A stretch of 64,000 nucleotides of DNA, from assembly GCA_023431185.1 (NCBI GenBank), contig JAEYXS010000014.1:1-64000 (forward strand), written 5' to 3'. The notes under the pieces are model-generated. The model saw only the letters and a list, made by a program, of their open reading frames with translations. It did no database searches and was not told where the DNA came from. The translations under genes and the position numbers were made by a program. Shown here in pieces: positions 51,819-60,854 of the stretch (the stretch's first letter is position 1; every line of letters begins with the position of its first letter). The stretch comes from Verrucomicrobiota bacterium. GTDB taxonomy: Bacteria; Verrucomicrobiota; Verrucomicrobiia; Limisphaerales; JAEYXS01.

Positions 51819-52241
51819 ATGCACCTGTTGGACGTCAATACTCTCATCGCTTTAGTGGATTCTTTCCACGTGCATCATGACCGTGTATCTCGTTGGTTTG
51901 TCAAAAATCATCATGTGGGTTGGGCCACGTGTCCGCTCACGGAAAATGGTTTCATCCGCATCGTAGGTAACCCGCAATATCCGCAAGGTCCGGGTAATTC
52001 AGAAACGGCCCGCACACTTTTAGAAAGTCTTCGCCTGCAACCCGGTCACCAATTTTGGTCAGACTCCGTTTCGTTGTGCGATCGTCGGCGATTCTCTGTT
52101 TTGCCCAGTTCCAGAGATTTGACTGATTTTTACCTCTTGGCACTCGCCAAAGAACATCACGCTCGACTGGCAACTTTGGATCAACGTTTTGATCCCTCCA
52201 TCCTTCCGGGTGGTGCCGCCTCCTTTTTCCTGATCTCCTAA
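51819..52241 (+). CDS. vapC: VapC-type PIN-domain toxin
   Basis: 140 residues: MHLLDVNTLIALVDSFHVHH gives the first Asp, PLTENGFIRIV carries the Glu, and RDLTDFYLLALAKEHHARLATLD supplies the Asp pair typical of PIN ribonucleases. Paired with the VapB-type antitoxin directly upstream. This subtype often cleaves tRNA or rRNA; the target here is unknown. Confidence 0.88.
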   Translation: MHLLDVNTLIALVDSFHVHHDRVSRWFVKNHHVGWATCPLTENGFIRIVGNPQYPQGPGNSETARTLLESLRLQPGHQFWSDSVSLCDRRRFSVLPSSRDLTDFYLLALAKEHHARLATLDQRFDPSILPGGAASFFLIS

Positions 52242-52250
52242 ATTTATAAA

Positions 52251-52994
52251 ATGAAAGCCGTCATCCTCGCCGCCGGTAAAGGCACCCGCATGAAAGATCT
52301 CACCGCTGAGATCCCGAAACCCATGCTCAAGGTTCAGGGCAAGCCCATCCTCGAACACATCGTGGAGGGATTGCTCAGCGTGGGTGTGCGCGAGTTCTGC
52401 ATCATCACCGGCTGGCACGCAGAAGTGGTGGAAGGCTATTTCGGAGACGGCTCCAAGTGGGGCGCGAAGATTTCCTACGCCCGCCAAGTCGTCCAGGACG
52501 GCACCGGCAAGGCACCCGAACTCGCCAAGGCGTTCGTCGGCAGCGAGACCTTCCTGCTCACCTACGGCGACATCCTCGTGAAGCCCGAGACCTATGCGGA
52601 CATGCTTAAGCGCTATAACAGCGGCAAGTTCTCCGGCCTCGTGACCGTAACGGGTAGCGAAGACGTCACCAAAGGCGGCCTCTTCTTTTTCGACGACGCT
52701 TTCTGCCTGAATCATCTCGTGGAGAAGCCGTCGCAAGCGCAACTCGCCGAACTCCGTCAGCAAGGTTATCTGAAAGCCGGCGACACCGCGTGGTACAACG
52801 CCGGTATCTACATCTTCGAGCCCGCCCTGTTCGATTTCACCGCCAAGCTGGAGAAATCCCCGCGCGGCGAATACGAACTCACCGACGCCCTCACCGCCAT
52901 GCTCGCCGCGAATCAAAAGCTCGCGGGCTTGCAGATCGCCGGGCGCTGGGTGGATGTGCGCGATCCGGAAGTGCTGGCGTCCCTCCAAGCCTGA
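52251..52994 (+). CDS. sugar-1-phosphate nucleotidyltransferase
   Basis: 247 residues. The N-terminal signature KAVILAAGKGTRMKDLTAEIPKPMLKV binds the nucleotide; TYGDIL carries the metal Asp, and EKPSQAQL and WYNAGIYIFEPALF match the family core. Makes an NDP-sugar from NTP and sugar-1-phosphate, probably for envelope glycans. The sugar is not determinable. It follows VapC by nine bases; joint expression is possible but functionally unexplained. Confidence 0.88.
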   Translation: MKAVILAAGKGTRMKDLTAEIPKPMLKVQGKPILEHIVEGLLSVGVREFCIITGWHAEVVEGYFGDGSKWGAKISYARQVVQDGTGKAPELAKAFVGSETFLLTYGDILVKPETYADMLKRYNSGKFSGLVTVTGSEDVTKGGLFFFDDAFCLNHLVEKPSQAQLAELRQQGYLKAGDTAWYNAGIYIFEPALFDFTAKLEKSPRGEYELTDALTAMLAANQKLAGLQIAGRWVDVRDPEVLASLQA

Positions 52995-53015
52995 CCTGTC
53001 CGCATTCATCCAGGC

Positions 53016-56000
53016 TTACTCGAATGCCTGGTGCAATGCCTCAACGACTAGAAGACTTAGCGTGACAATCACGACCACCGGCCAGTAACGCCGCCACCAC
53101 AATTCCCATCCAAGCCAGCGGCAAGCCGGGCGCTGCCCAAGCGTCTTCACCACGCGTTTGAAAAGCCGCACATCAAATGGCCTGAATTTCCGGCGGCCGG
53201 CGAGTTCAATCAGATCGGCCTTGTCACATTCGGCCACGCGATAATCTGGCCGGGTCATCGCTGCGATCAGCAAACGCGCCACTCGTTCGTATATTTTTTG
53301 GTAGTCATCCAGATCTTGCAGATTCGCCTTCGCCAATAGCGCAGAGGCTTCGGTGGCATCTCCGGCCAAAGCCCGGGCGATGGCCGCACGACAGCAGATA
53401 TGCGCAGCAAAAGGTTCGCGCCGTGCCAGTTTGGCTCCGGCGGCGTAGGCAGCAGAGGCTGCAGCATCATCACCCATCCGTTCGGCGATCAGACTGATAT
53501 TGGCCAACATCCACAGCTCCATCCCTTTTCGGTTTTCCCAACCTGAAATCCATTTTGCCGCCCGCCGATAATTCTTGATGCTGATCAACGCATAAATCAC
53601 CGCACCCCATAAATCATTGTTCCCCTGCAAAATCTCCCCGAAGCGGCTTAGGCACTTTTTCAGATACTGATAATCCACAAAGCGGCTGACGGCATTGTCC
53701 TCCTTGTTTCTCGCCTCCTCGGAAAATGCATCCAGCCAGACCTGCAACGCCGCTTCCTTCAATTTTTGGGGCACGGTCTGGCTTTCGATCAGATACAACC
53801 TGCTCCAGTTGGCTTTCCGGACATGCAGCTTCATCCACTTTTCTGCCGAGGCCGCATTGGCACTGCCTTCGACGATGCATTTTTGCAGTTGCAACAAACC
53901 TTTCTCGGCCAGACCGGCACCGCTCACCACCTCCCAGGCCAGATCAAGGTGATGCGCCTGCACTTCCTCCGCTTGCGCAAGACGTGCCAGAAGATCCATG
54001 ACGCGATGCCGTTCCTCGCGCGCGACCGCCAGACTGATATCCCGGCAGAGCACGCCCGGACCGGGCGTGTGTTTCCTTAGAGAATGCAGAACTTCCGCTG
54101 CCGCTACGGTCTGCCCCATTTCCAGCAAAAGGTCGAAGAGCCTGTAACCGGCAAAACTGTAACCGGGCGATAACTCGTAGCCCTTGCGGAAGCAGTTGAT
54201 GGCAGCCTCCTTGCGACCACGCTCCAGCTCCCAGATGCCCTTATATCCCCAGGCCACCGGCTCCATAGGGTCCAAACGCGCGATCTTGTCGGCAGCCTGC
54301 GCTGCCTTCTCGTATTCATCCGCATCACCATGCCAGCTCGCCTTGAGCCGCCAGCCTTCGAGATAATCGGGGTGCGCTTCAAGCAGGCGCTCAAGCAAAG
54401 TCATGGCGCCAGCGGTGTTGCCTAGCGAGCGTTCCACCCGCGCCTCCAGACGCAACAGGTCGCGCGGGATGTCCCCGGCATACACATCCGGACGGCACGC
54501 TTTCAGCGCTTCTTGTAACCGTTGGGAGTCCAGCAGCAGGTTCACCTTGGTAGTGTGCGCCCACAAGGAACGTGGTCGCAATTGCAGCGCTTTTTCCACT
54601 GCAGCCTCTCTCTCCGCCAGGGTTTCCTCACCTTCCAGTAGCTGAACAAGCAGCAACCATGATCTGGCTTCGCCACTGCGGTTGGCCACCAGATTTCGCA
54701 CGGTTTCCTCGGCCAGACCGGGATATCCCCGGTCCTTTGCCCAGTTCCGCAGCTGATCCCAGGACCACATCATGTCAGGGTCGATCTCAAGACCTTTGCG
54801 CAGACGGGCGAGGGCTTCATCCCGGTCTCCCGTCCTCCAGGTGAAGTGGGCAAGCAGTTCGTGCAGCGAGCCGTTCAACGGCTGATGCACCACTGCGGCT
54901 TCGATCACCCGGCGCGCCTTCCAAAAATCTCCCACACGCTCGTATGCCTCGGCCAATTGCTGGGCAGACCATTGCCAGCCCGGATTCAATTTGACGGCGA
55001 TCTCCAAGTGTTCGATCTCTTCCGCCGAGTTCTCCTGCATGCGCTTGATCTGCGCAGCATCCACCCACATCCGCGGCGAGAGGGAAAACCTTCCCGTCGC
55101 CTGATTGGCCAACTGGCTGGCTTCGTTTAGCTGGCCTGCAAACGCGAGATGAAGCATGAGTGCTGACCAGCTTTGCCACAGGTCCGGCCTTTCATGGTGT
55201 GCTTTTCTTAAAAAATCCAGCAATTGAGCCGGCTCCAATATCGGATGTGCCAGTTCACGAAAAACCAGCAAACCGCCCCCAAAAGTCACCTGTCTCAGCA
55301 ATTCCTGCTGGATGAACTCCAGGGCGATCTTTTTCTCCGCATGATCAGCGCACCCTTCCAGCAAGGAACGCATCGCATAGTCGTTGTCCACGGCCAGCTG
55401 CAGCGCCTGCTTGAAGTCCGCTGCGGCTTCCTTGTGCCGTTGCATTTTTCTATGCACGAAACCTCGGATGCAGTAGCCGTACGGCACATTCGGCTCCATT
55501 TTCAAGGCCAGTTCCGCCTCTTGCAAAGCGCGTTCCGTCTGGTCGGACTCTGCAAGCATGTCGGCCAGCTCCCGCCTGGCCCAACTGCTCGTCGGCTGCG
55601 ACTCAACCAACTGCTCGGCGGCACTGATGGCCTTGACCAGATCATCGCGCCGCCACCAGCCCACCACCAGTTGCTGCAGATCGATGCTGTAAGGGAAATC
55701 CTTTTGCAACCGCTCCAGATGTTGCCCCAGCGCCTGCGGCCCCTCCGTCTCGGCGGTCAGTTGCAGAACGGCTTCATGCGCATCCCGCGCCATCGGCTCC
55801 GCTTGCAGCACCTCACGCCAAAGCGTCAGCGCGACCGCCCGTTTGCCTTCCATGGATGCCACTTGCGCAGCAGTGCGTCGCCAATCGATTTCCCGGGTGC
55901 GGCCACGCGCTGCGGCCAGGTGGCGTTGCGCCTCATCATACCGGCCGAAGCGCGCCGCCACATCTGCGGCAAAACACCGCAGCTCGGCATCATCAGGACG

Positions 56001-58097
56001 CCACTCCAGGGCTTGCACCAGATGCTTGAAAGCCTGCGCTGTCTCCGACATCTCCACCTCCGCCCAGAACAGCGTGACCAGTGACAGATGGGAATACCTC
56101 CCAAACCGCGCGAAGCGGTCCCGCAAAAAGGCGATCATCTCATGGTGCCGCCGCAGATGCCGCGAGGCGGCGAACAACGCCCGGACCGGCTCCTCCCGTT
56201 TGTCCTCCAATGAGGCCGCGAACCGATATAAATCGTAAGCCGTCTCGATCTGCCGTTGCTGCCAGCGCAGGTCCGCCAGCACCTGCATGGTGACCGCTTC
56301 ATACGGCCGGCCGCGCAAACTTTTCTTAAGCAGACGCTCGGCTTCTTTTTCCTGCCGCGCATCCGTTTGCAGTTCCGACGCGAGTTGCTGCAGAAAGATC
56401 GGCTCAGGTGCTTTCTCCCGGCAAAGGCTGGCGAGGAACTCGATATGCTCCTGCCGCGGACCCGATCTCAAGAAGGACAGCTTGCTCAGCAACAAATTCC
56501 CGTCCTTGGGAAAAAGCTTGCGCAAGGCGTCGACACTCCGCTCGTTTTCCTTGAGATCCCCATCAAGGTACGCGATTGAACGACGGGCTGTCCACGTCAG
56601 CCGGTGGCCCGAGTCCAAAGCTTCCAACTTCTTGAGCACAGCTATCGCCTGCTCACGTTCAAAACGTGCGAGCGCCCGCTCCAGCTCATAGAGCAGATCA
56701 TAATGCCCGGTTTCAGGCAAGGTGAGCGCTTGCAACCGCTTTGCCTCGCCGGCCGGAACCATTGCGAATCCGCGCGGACCGGAGCTGGCATAATGCTCAA
56801 GGAACACCTTGGCCTCGACCTCCCGGAGATAAGGATTATACGGGTCGCGCAACAGCAAGGTGCCCCGGATCGTGTCATAACCGACCACTGCTTGAAGATG
56901 TGCGTTTGCCGTATCGACGGTGGTAAGCGCGAAGGGAATGCCTTCATCCAGCAGTGCAGTCGCCGCCTCCCACGTCAGCTTGAACTCTCTCACCGTCCAG
57001 CCATTTTTCTCCGCCCACTCTCTTTGCTTCTGTTGCGGCGTGCCGTCGTAGCAGATTTCTGCCACGAGCTGGAGATGGTCGGTGGGAGATTTCCAAAACC
57101 GGCCTAATGCCGCCAGTGTCGCTGGCGCGCATGTCTTGTAGTTCTGCCGCACAAATCCCACCGGCAACACCACCCGCTTGGGCTGATGCTGGGGATCCTC
57201 CAGACGGGCAGCTATGGCTTTGTGGAACTCATCTTCCAGGCTTTTGGCGAGCTGCAAGGCTTCAACAGGCCGGCCCGCCAGATGCATCAACCGGCAGCGC
57301 TGGGCTCGTAACCATTCATCAGTTCCCTTCTGCCGCAAAGGAGTCAGCCGTTCATACCGTTCGAGCGTCTTCAACGCTTCATCTGTCATCTGCATCTCCA
57401 CCTGCAAAGCGAACAGCAAAGTCTCCACGGACGAGCTTTCCAAATGAAGGGAGGCCTCCTGCAAAAGCTCCAGTGCTTCGCGGTCCCGGTTCAAGTATTG
57501 CAAGGCTTGCGCCTGCGCGATGACCCCGGGCCGGTAATAGGGATGCGGATGCAGCTTCATCGCCTGCCTCGCCGCCTCAAGTGCTTCCGCGTAACGGTCT
57601 TGGGCTTCCAACAGATAGGTCCGCTGGATCGCCAGCCAGGCATCGTTCGGATGCAACTGCTCCGCCTTCAGCAACCAGTGTTCTGCCGTTTGAAAATCAC
57701 GCAAGGAACCCGCCACTTGTGCACGCAAAGCATAAAGGTCAGCTTGCTGTTCCGGCGTCGCCCCGGACAACTCACCCAAAGCCACCAACCGGTTCCAGGC
57801 AGGCAATGGTCCACGCCATTCCAAGACCGTGAATGTGTGATAATACTGGACGCCGGGATGGGTAGGATACTTTTTCGCAGCACGCGCCGAGACCCGCATG
57901 CTCAAGCTGCTGGAGCCAAGATGACTCGCCAGCCGTATGGCCATGATCAGTGCTTCCGGACCGGACCACGACGTCAACGGACCATACTCCTTGACGGACC
58001 CATATGCCTGCACATACAGCCCGCGATCAATCAAATCTTCCAGCCGCGCTCTGACGTCGGCGGGCATCTCCACTGTCACATCGGTTGGGCTCCCCAT
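53016..58097 (-). CDS. giant TPR protein with C39-like peptidase domain and C-terminal membrane anchor
   Basis: 1693 residues. AGAGAGG lies just before ATG 58097. Residues 1-310 are TPR-like. About 315-450 is a papain-fold C39-type domain (PVGFVRQNYKTCAPATLAAL): Cys323, His400 in NAHLQAVVGYD and Asp418 in LLRDPYNP form a plausible triad, with Gln318 as oxyanion residue. The rest, about 460-1640, is more than 20 helical TPR repeats with typical WA and A-rich positions (for example ALELQPGYSFAGYRLFDLL-like segments). The C-terminus ends with one helix, YWPVVVIVTLSLLVVEALHQAF, so it may be tail-anchored and face the cytosol; there is no N-terminal signal. C39 domains are processing peptidases for leader peptides. 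Function is inferred as a large scaffold or protein-processing hub. Confidence 0.85.
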   Translation of the reverse strand: MGSPTDVTVEMPADVRARLEDLIDRGLYVQAYGSVKEYGPLTSWSGPEALIMAIRLASHLGSSSLSMRVSARAAKKYPTHPGVQYYHTFTVLEWRGPLPAWNRLVALGELSGATPEQQADLYALRAQVAGSLRDFQTAEHWLLKAEQLHPNDAWLAIQRTYLLEAQDRYAEALEAARQAMKLHPHPYYRPGVIAQAQALQYLNRDREALELLQEASLHLESSSVETLLFALQVEMQMTDEALKTLERYERLTPLRQKGTDEWLRAQRCRLMHLAGRPVEALQLAKSLEDEFHKAIAARLEDPQHQPKRVVLPVGFVRQNYKTCAPATLAALGRFWKSPTDHLQLVAEICYDGTPQQKQREWAEKNGWTVREFKLTWEAATALLDEGIPFALTTVDTANAHLQAVVGYDTIRGTLLLRDPYNPYLREVEAKVFLEHYASSGPRGFAMVPAGEAKRLQALTLPETGHYDLLYELERALARFEREQAIAVLKKLEALDSGHRLTWTARRSIAYLDGDLKENERSVDALRKLFPKDGNLLLSKLSFLRSGPRQEHIEFLASLCREKAPEPIFLQQLASELQTDARQEKEAERLLKKSLRGRPYEAVTMQVLADLRWQQRQIETAYDLYRFAASLEDKREEPVRALFAASRHLRRHHEMIAFLRDRFARFGRYSHLSLVTLFWAEVEMSETAQAFKHLVQALEWRPDDAELRCFAADVAARFGRYDEAQRHLAAARGRTREIDWRRTAAQVASMEGKRAVALTLWREVLQAEPMARDAHEAVLQLTAETEGPQALGQHLERLQKDFPYSIDLQQLVVGWWRRDDLVKAISAAEQLVESQPTSSWARRELADMLAESDQTERALQEAELALKMEPNVPYGYCIRGFVHRKMQRHKEAAADFKQALQLAVDNDYAMRSLLEGCADHAEKKIALEFIQQELLRQVTFGGGLLVFRELAHPILEPAQLLDFLRKAHHERPDLWQSWSALMLHLAFAGQLNEASQLANQATGRFSLSPRMWVDAAQIKRMQENSAEEIEHLEIAVKLNPGWQWSAQQLAEAYERVGDFWKARRVIEAAVVHQPLNGSLHELLAHFTWRTGDRDEALARLRKGLEIDPDMMWSWDQLRNWAKDRGYPGLAEETVRNLVANRSGEARSWLLLVQLLEGEETLAEREAAVEKALQLRPRSLWAHTTKVNLLLDSQRLQEALKACRPDVYAGDIPRDLLRLEARVERSLGNTAGAMTLLERLLEAHPDYLEGWRLKASWHGDADEYEKAAQAADKIARLDPMEPVAWGYKGIWELERGRKEAAINCFRKGYELSPGYSFAGYRLFDLLLEMGQTVAAAEVLHSLRKHTPGPGVLCRDISLAVAREERHRVMDLLARLAQAEEVQAHHLDLAWEVVSGAGLAEKGLLQLQKCIVEGSANAASAEKWMKLHVRKANWSRLYLIESQTVPQKLKEAALQVWLDAFSEEARNKEDNAVSRFVDYQYLKKCLSRFGEILQGNNDLWGAVIYALISIKNYRRAAKWISGWENRKGMELWMLANISLIAERMGDDAAASAAYAAGAKLARREPFAAHICCRAAIARALAGDATEASALLAKANLQDLDDYQKIYERVARLLIAAMTRPDYRVAECDKADLIELAGRRKFRPFDVRLFKRVVKTLGQRPACRWLGWELWWRRYWPVVVIVTLSLLVVEALHQAFE

Positions 58098-58199
58098 AAC
58101 CTCTCTTTGAACAACACTTGCGGCGCAGATGACTCTCTTGCTCCGCTCCCTAAAAGAAGCCCATCAGCCCTGAACCGTCAAGCGGCGAACCACAAAAAT

Positions 58200-58571
58200 T
58201 CACGCCCGCAATGCATCCCTGACCACCGACAAAAACTCCCCTTCTTGCAGTGACACCGCACTGTCGCTGGTGACCAGGTCTCCCAACAAGTCGTGTACTT
58301 TCAAACGTTCTTGCGGTGTGGTAAATGCTCCCGCCAGCGCCACCGCATGCTCTCTTGCGGATGCTTTCGTCAGCGCCTTGCGGCTGACTCGTGAGATGGC
58401 GGCATCGTATTGCTTGTTGCGGTCATACTCCGTGCCATAGCCCAGACCATCCAGCAGCCGGTGCACCCGCACATCCTCAGCCGAGGCGAGATGCCCGTCC
58501 GCGTACATGGCCAGCATCGTGAGATCAAGCAGCGCCTGCTTCTGTGCTTCGGTGAAGTCTTTGATATTCAT
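58200..58571 (-). CDS. TerB-like protein
   Basis: 123 residues from ATG 58571, preceded by AGAGGAACC; the longer start at 58610 is less likely. The helical pattern TEAQKQALLDLTMLAMYADGH, AEDVRVHRLLDGLGY and DLVTSDSAVSLQEGEFLSVVRDAL, with an acidic metal-binding-like loop (ADGHLASAED), resembles the TerB/DjlA family. The exact role in the cell is unknown. It is 103 bases upstream of the giant TPR gene on the same strand. Confidence 0.75.
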   Translation of the reverse strand: MNIKDFTEAQKQALLDLTMLAMYADGHLASAEDVRVHRLLDGLGYGTEYDRNKQYDAAISRVSRKALTKASAREHAVALAGAFTTPQERLKVHDLLGDLVTSDSAVSLQEGEFLSVVRDALRA

Positions 58572-58660
58572 GGTTCCTCTCTTCAGCGCCTCCACCTTCT
58601 CCCAAGCCAAACCTTTTGTGAATTACAAATGGAGGACAGAAACGGAACTGCCCTTGGAGT

Positions 58661-58805
58661 GTGCCCGTCTCGGGCACAGCAACGCCCATAAGCAAATGTA
58701 GCTTACGTTTTGCCCAAAGACATTCGCACAGAGTTTCTTCCCTTTGCCGTCAAGTTTTCTGACCCCGCCTGCAGCATTTCACCTTGCCGTGCCCGAGACG
58801 GGCAC
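58661..58805. repeat. pair of GTGCCCGTCTCGGGCAC palindromic repeats
   Basis: The 17-base palindrome-like unit occurs at 58661-58677 and in inverse orientation at 58789-58805, between TerB and the tig terminator. The span 58572-58867 has no gene. Confidence 0.6.
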
Positions 58806-58815
58806 GCGCCAATAA

Positions 58816-58844
58816 AAAGCCCCGGACACAATGTCCGGGGCTTT
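58816..58844 (-). terminator. intrinsic terminator of tig
   Basis: Stem AAAGCCCCGGACA / TGTCCGGGGCTTT with a 3-base loop; on the - strand it is followed by TTATT after the T-rich arm. Confidence 0.88.
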
Positions 58845-58867
58845 CGATATTTTATGTCCGCTTAACC

Positions 58868-60178
58868 TTAGGAAGCCACCGATACTTCCTCGATCTTCGC
58901 GTTGAGCTGGAGGAAATCCAGCACCTTCGCACTCAGGATGCGCTCGTGGATCTCGTTGAACCCGTTGTTCTTCTCCAGTTCCTTCACCAGCTTTTCCGGC
59001 TTCATCTGGTATTGCTGCGCCATGGCCATGACCTGCTGCGCCACTTCCTGCTGCTCCACCTTGATACCTTCCTTCTCCGCGATGCGGTGGAAGAGGAACA
59101 TCGCCTTCACGCGTTCCTTGGCCGAGTTGTTCGCCGTGGCGAAGATCTGGTCCTTATGGGACTCGATCGTCTCCCGGTCCACGCCGCGGCGCTGGTTCTC
59201 ATTCACCACGTTGTAGATCATGTTACGCGTCTCGCTGTTCACCACCGTCTCCGGCAGTTCATAGGAGACCTTCGCGAGGAGCGCCTGCACGAGTTGGTCC
59301 TTCAGGGACTGGTTCTGTTTGGTGGTCAGTTCGTTCTGGAGGTCGCCCTTCACGCCTTCCTTCAGCTTCTCCAGGTCTTCCGCACCCCAGGACTTCGCGA
59401 ACTCGTCGTTCAATTCCGGCAACGCCTTTTCCTTCACCTGGTTGATGACCACTTGGAATTCGCCCTTCTTGCCCGCGAGGGGCTGGGAGACGAAATCCGC
59501 CGGGAAATCCACACTCACCTTGACGGTATCGCCCTTCTTGGCACCCACCAATTGCTCGGTGAAGCCGGGGATGAACTGGTCCTTCGCGATGTTCATCCAG
59601 AAATTTTCCTGCTTCGTCAGGCCGCGAGCTGTCGGCGCGATGTCCGTCAGCGGTTTGCCTTCGCTCGTGCCCGTGTAGTTCACGACGACGTAATCGCCGT
59701 CCTTTACTTCGCGCTCCACATCCGTGTAGGTGGCCCGTTGCTCGCGCAAGGCGGTCATCGCGCGTTCCACATCCGCATCCGTCACCACGGACTTGTCGCG
59801 CTTGATCTCGAGGCCCTTGTACTCCGGCAGTTCGAACTCTGGCTCCGTCTCGATCGTCGCGGCGAACTGCAGGGCCTGGCCCTTGCCGAACTGGATCTCC
59901 TCGATGTCGGGATAGATGACCGGCTTGAGCTTCTCCTGGTCCAGCGCCTTGCGGTACGAGTCCGGGATGAGCTTCTTCTTCACTTCTTCCTCGATGCGAC
60001 CGGCGTAGCTCTTCACCACGAGGTCACGCGGGGCCTTGCCCGGGCGGAAACCCGGGAGCTGGGCGAAGCGTTGAAATTCTTTTGTGACGCTGTCAAAAGC
60101 GGCGTCCACCGTCTGCACGTCCACTTCCACGCGCAACAGCTTCTTGCACGGGGCCAAAGTCTCAACCGTTACATTCAC
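58868..60178 (-). CDS. tig: trigger factor, ribosome-associated chaperone
   Basis: 436 residues if it starts at GTG 60178 (MNVTVETLAPCKKLLRVEV), which has GGAAAGGAC at the right distance and matches the usual trigger-factor N-terminus; the ORF extends to 60226. The N-terminal ribosome-binding domain includes GFRPGKAPRDLVV, close to the GFRxGKxP signature. A PPIase domain (about 160-240, VKDGDYVVVNYTGTSEGK) and a long helical C-terminal arm follow. Prolyl isomerase plus chaperone for nascent chains. Its usual partner genes clpP/clpX are not in this window. Confidence 0.95.
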   Translation of the reverse strand: MNVTVETLAPCKKLLRVEVDVQTVDAAFDSVTKEFQRFAQLPGFRPGKAPRDLVVKSYAGRIEEEVKKKLIPDSYRKALDQEKLKPVIYPDIEEIQFGKGQALQFAATIETEPEFELPEYKGLEIKRDKSVVTDADVERAMTALREQRATYTDVEREVKDGDYVVVNYTGTSEGKPLTDIAPTARGLTKQENFWMNIAKDQFIPGFTEQLVGAKKGDTVKVSVDFPADFVSQPLAGKKGEFQVVINQVKEKALPELNDEFAKSWGAEDLEKLKEGVKGDLQNELTTKQNQSLKDQLVQALLAKVSYELPETVVNSETRNMIYNVVNENQRRGVDRETIESHKDQIFATANNSAKERVKAMFLFHRIAEKEGIKVEQQEVAQQVMAMAQQYQMKPEKLVKELEKNNGFNEIHERILSAKVLDFLQLNAKIEEVSVAS

Positions 60179-60442
60179 AGCAATGTCCTTTCCGTCGGTA
60201 AACAAGGCCATACGCCCGGCCAACATGACCGGTCGCTCAAGCCATAAGGGCGAGCAAAATAGGTGCCTGAGCAGAATGCGTCAAGCCCGCTGGCAGGTTA
60301 ATTTGGGTTGTTTTAAGCCCGACCCTTTACTCCAACCGCACCCAACCGAGTCTAAGGCTCGTAAATCGTAATTCTAAAATCGTAAATGGTCACACTCCCC
60401 CACAGGCTTGCAGTCCCGGCCATTGTGTGGAAGATACTGCCC

Positions 60443-60832
60443 ATGAAAACGTTCGCACTTGCCCTGACGCTCATGCTCGGCCTGCTCCTGGCCGTCCCCA
60501 CGTTTGCTGCTGACAAGCCGAAAGCCGCCAAGAAGCTCCAGCACGTCGTCTGCTTCAAGTTCAAGGAAGCCGCCACCAAGGCGCAGATCGAGAAGCTGAA
60601 CAAGGAATTCGCCGCGTTGAAGGAAAAGATCCCTGGCATCACCGGCTATGAAGCGGGCGTGAACAACAGCCCGGAAGGCCTGAACAAAGGGTTCACCCAC
60701 TGCTACATCATCACCTTCAAGACGGAGAAGGATCGTGAAGCGTATCTGCCGCATCCCGAACACCAGAAATTCGTCACCATCGTGAAAGAGATCGTGGATG
60801 ACGTGTTCGTGATCGATTTCTGGACGGAGTAA
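60443..60832 (+). CDS. secreted Dabb-domain (stress-responsive A/B barrel) protein
   Basis: 129 residues from ATG 60443, giving signal peptide MKTFALALTLMLGLLLAVPTFA. The Dabb fold is seen in LQHVVCFKFKEAATKAQIEKL, GITGYEAGVNNSPEG, HCYIITFKTEKDREAYLPHPEHQKF and VFVIDFW at the end. The family is a ferredoxin-like dimeric barrel, stress-linked in plants and used as polyketide cyclases or unknown enzymes in bacteria. Exported, function unknown. It precedes hemB by 22 bases. Confidence 0.85.
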   Translation: MKTFALALTLMLGLLLAVPTFAADKPKAAKKLQHVVCFKFKEAATKAQIEKLNKEFAALKEKIPGITGYEAGVNNSPEGLNKGFTHCYIITFKTEKDREAYLPHPEHQKFVTIVKEIVDDVFVIDFWTE

Positions 60833-60854
60833 GTTACTTTACCTGACTGATCGA

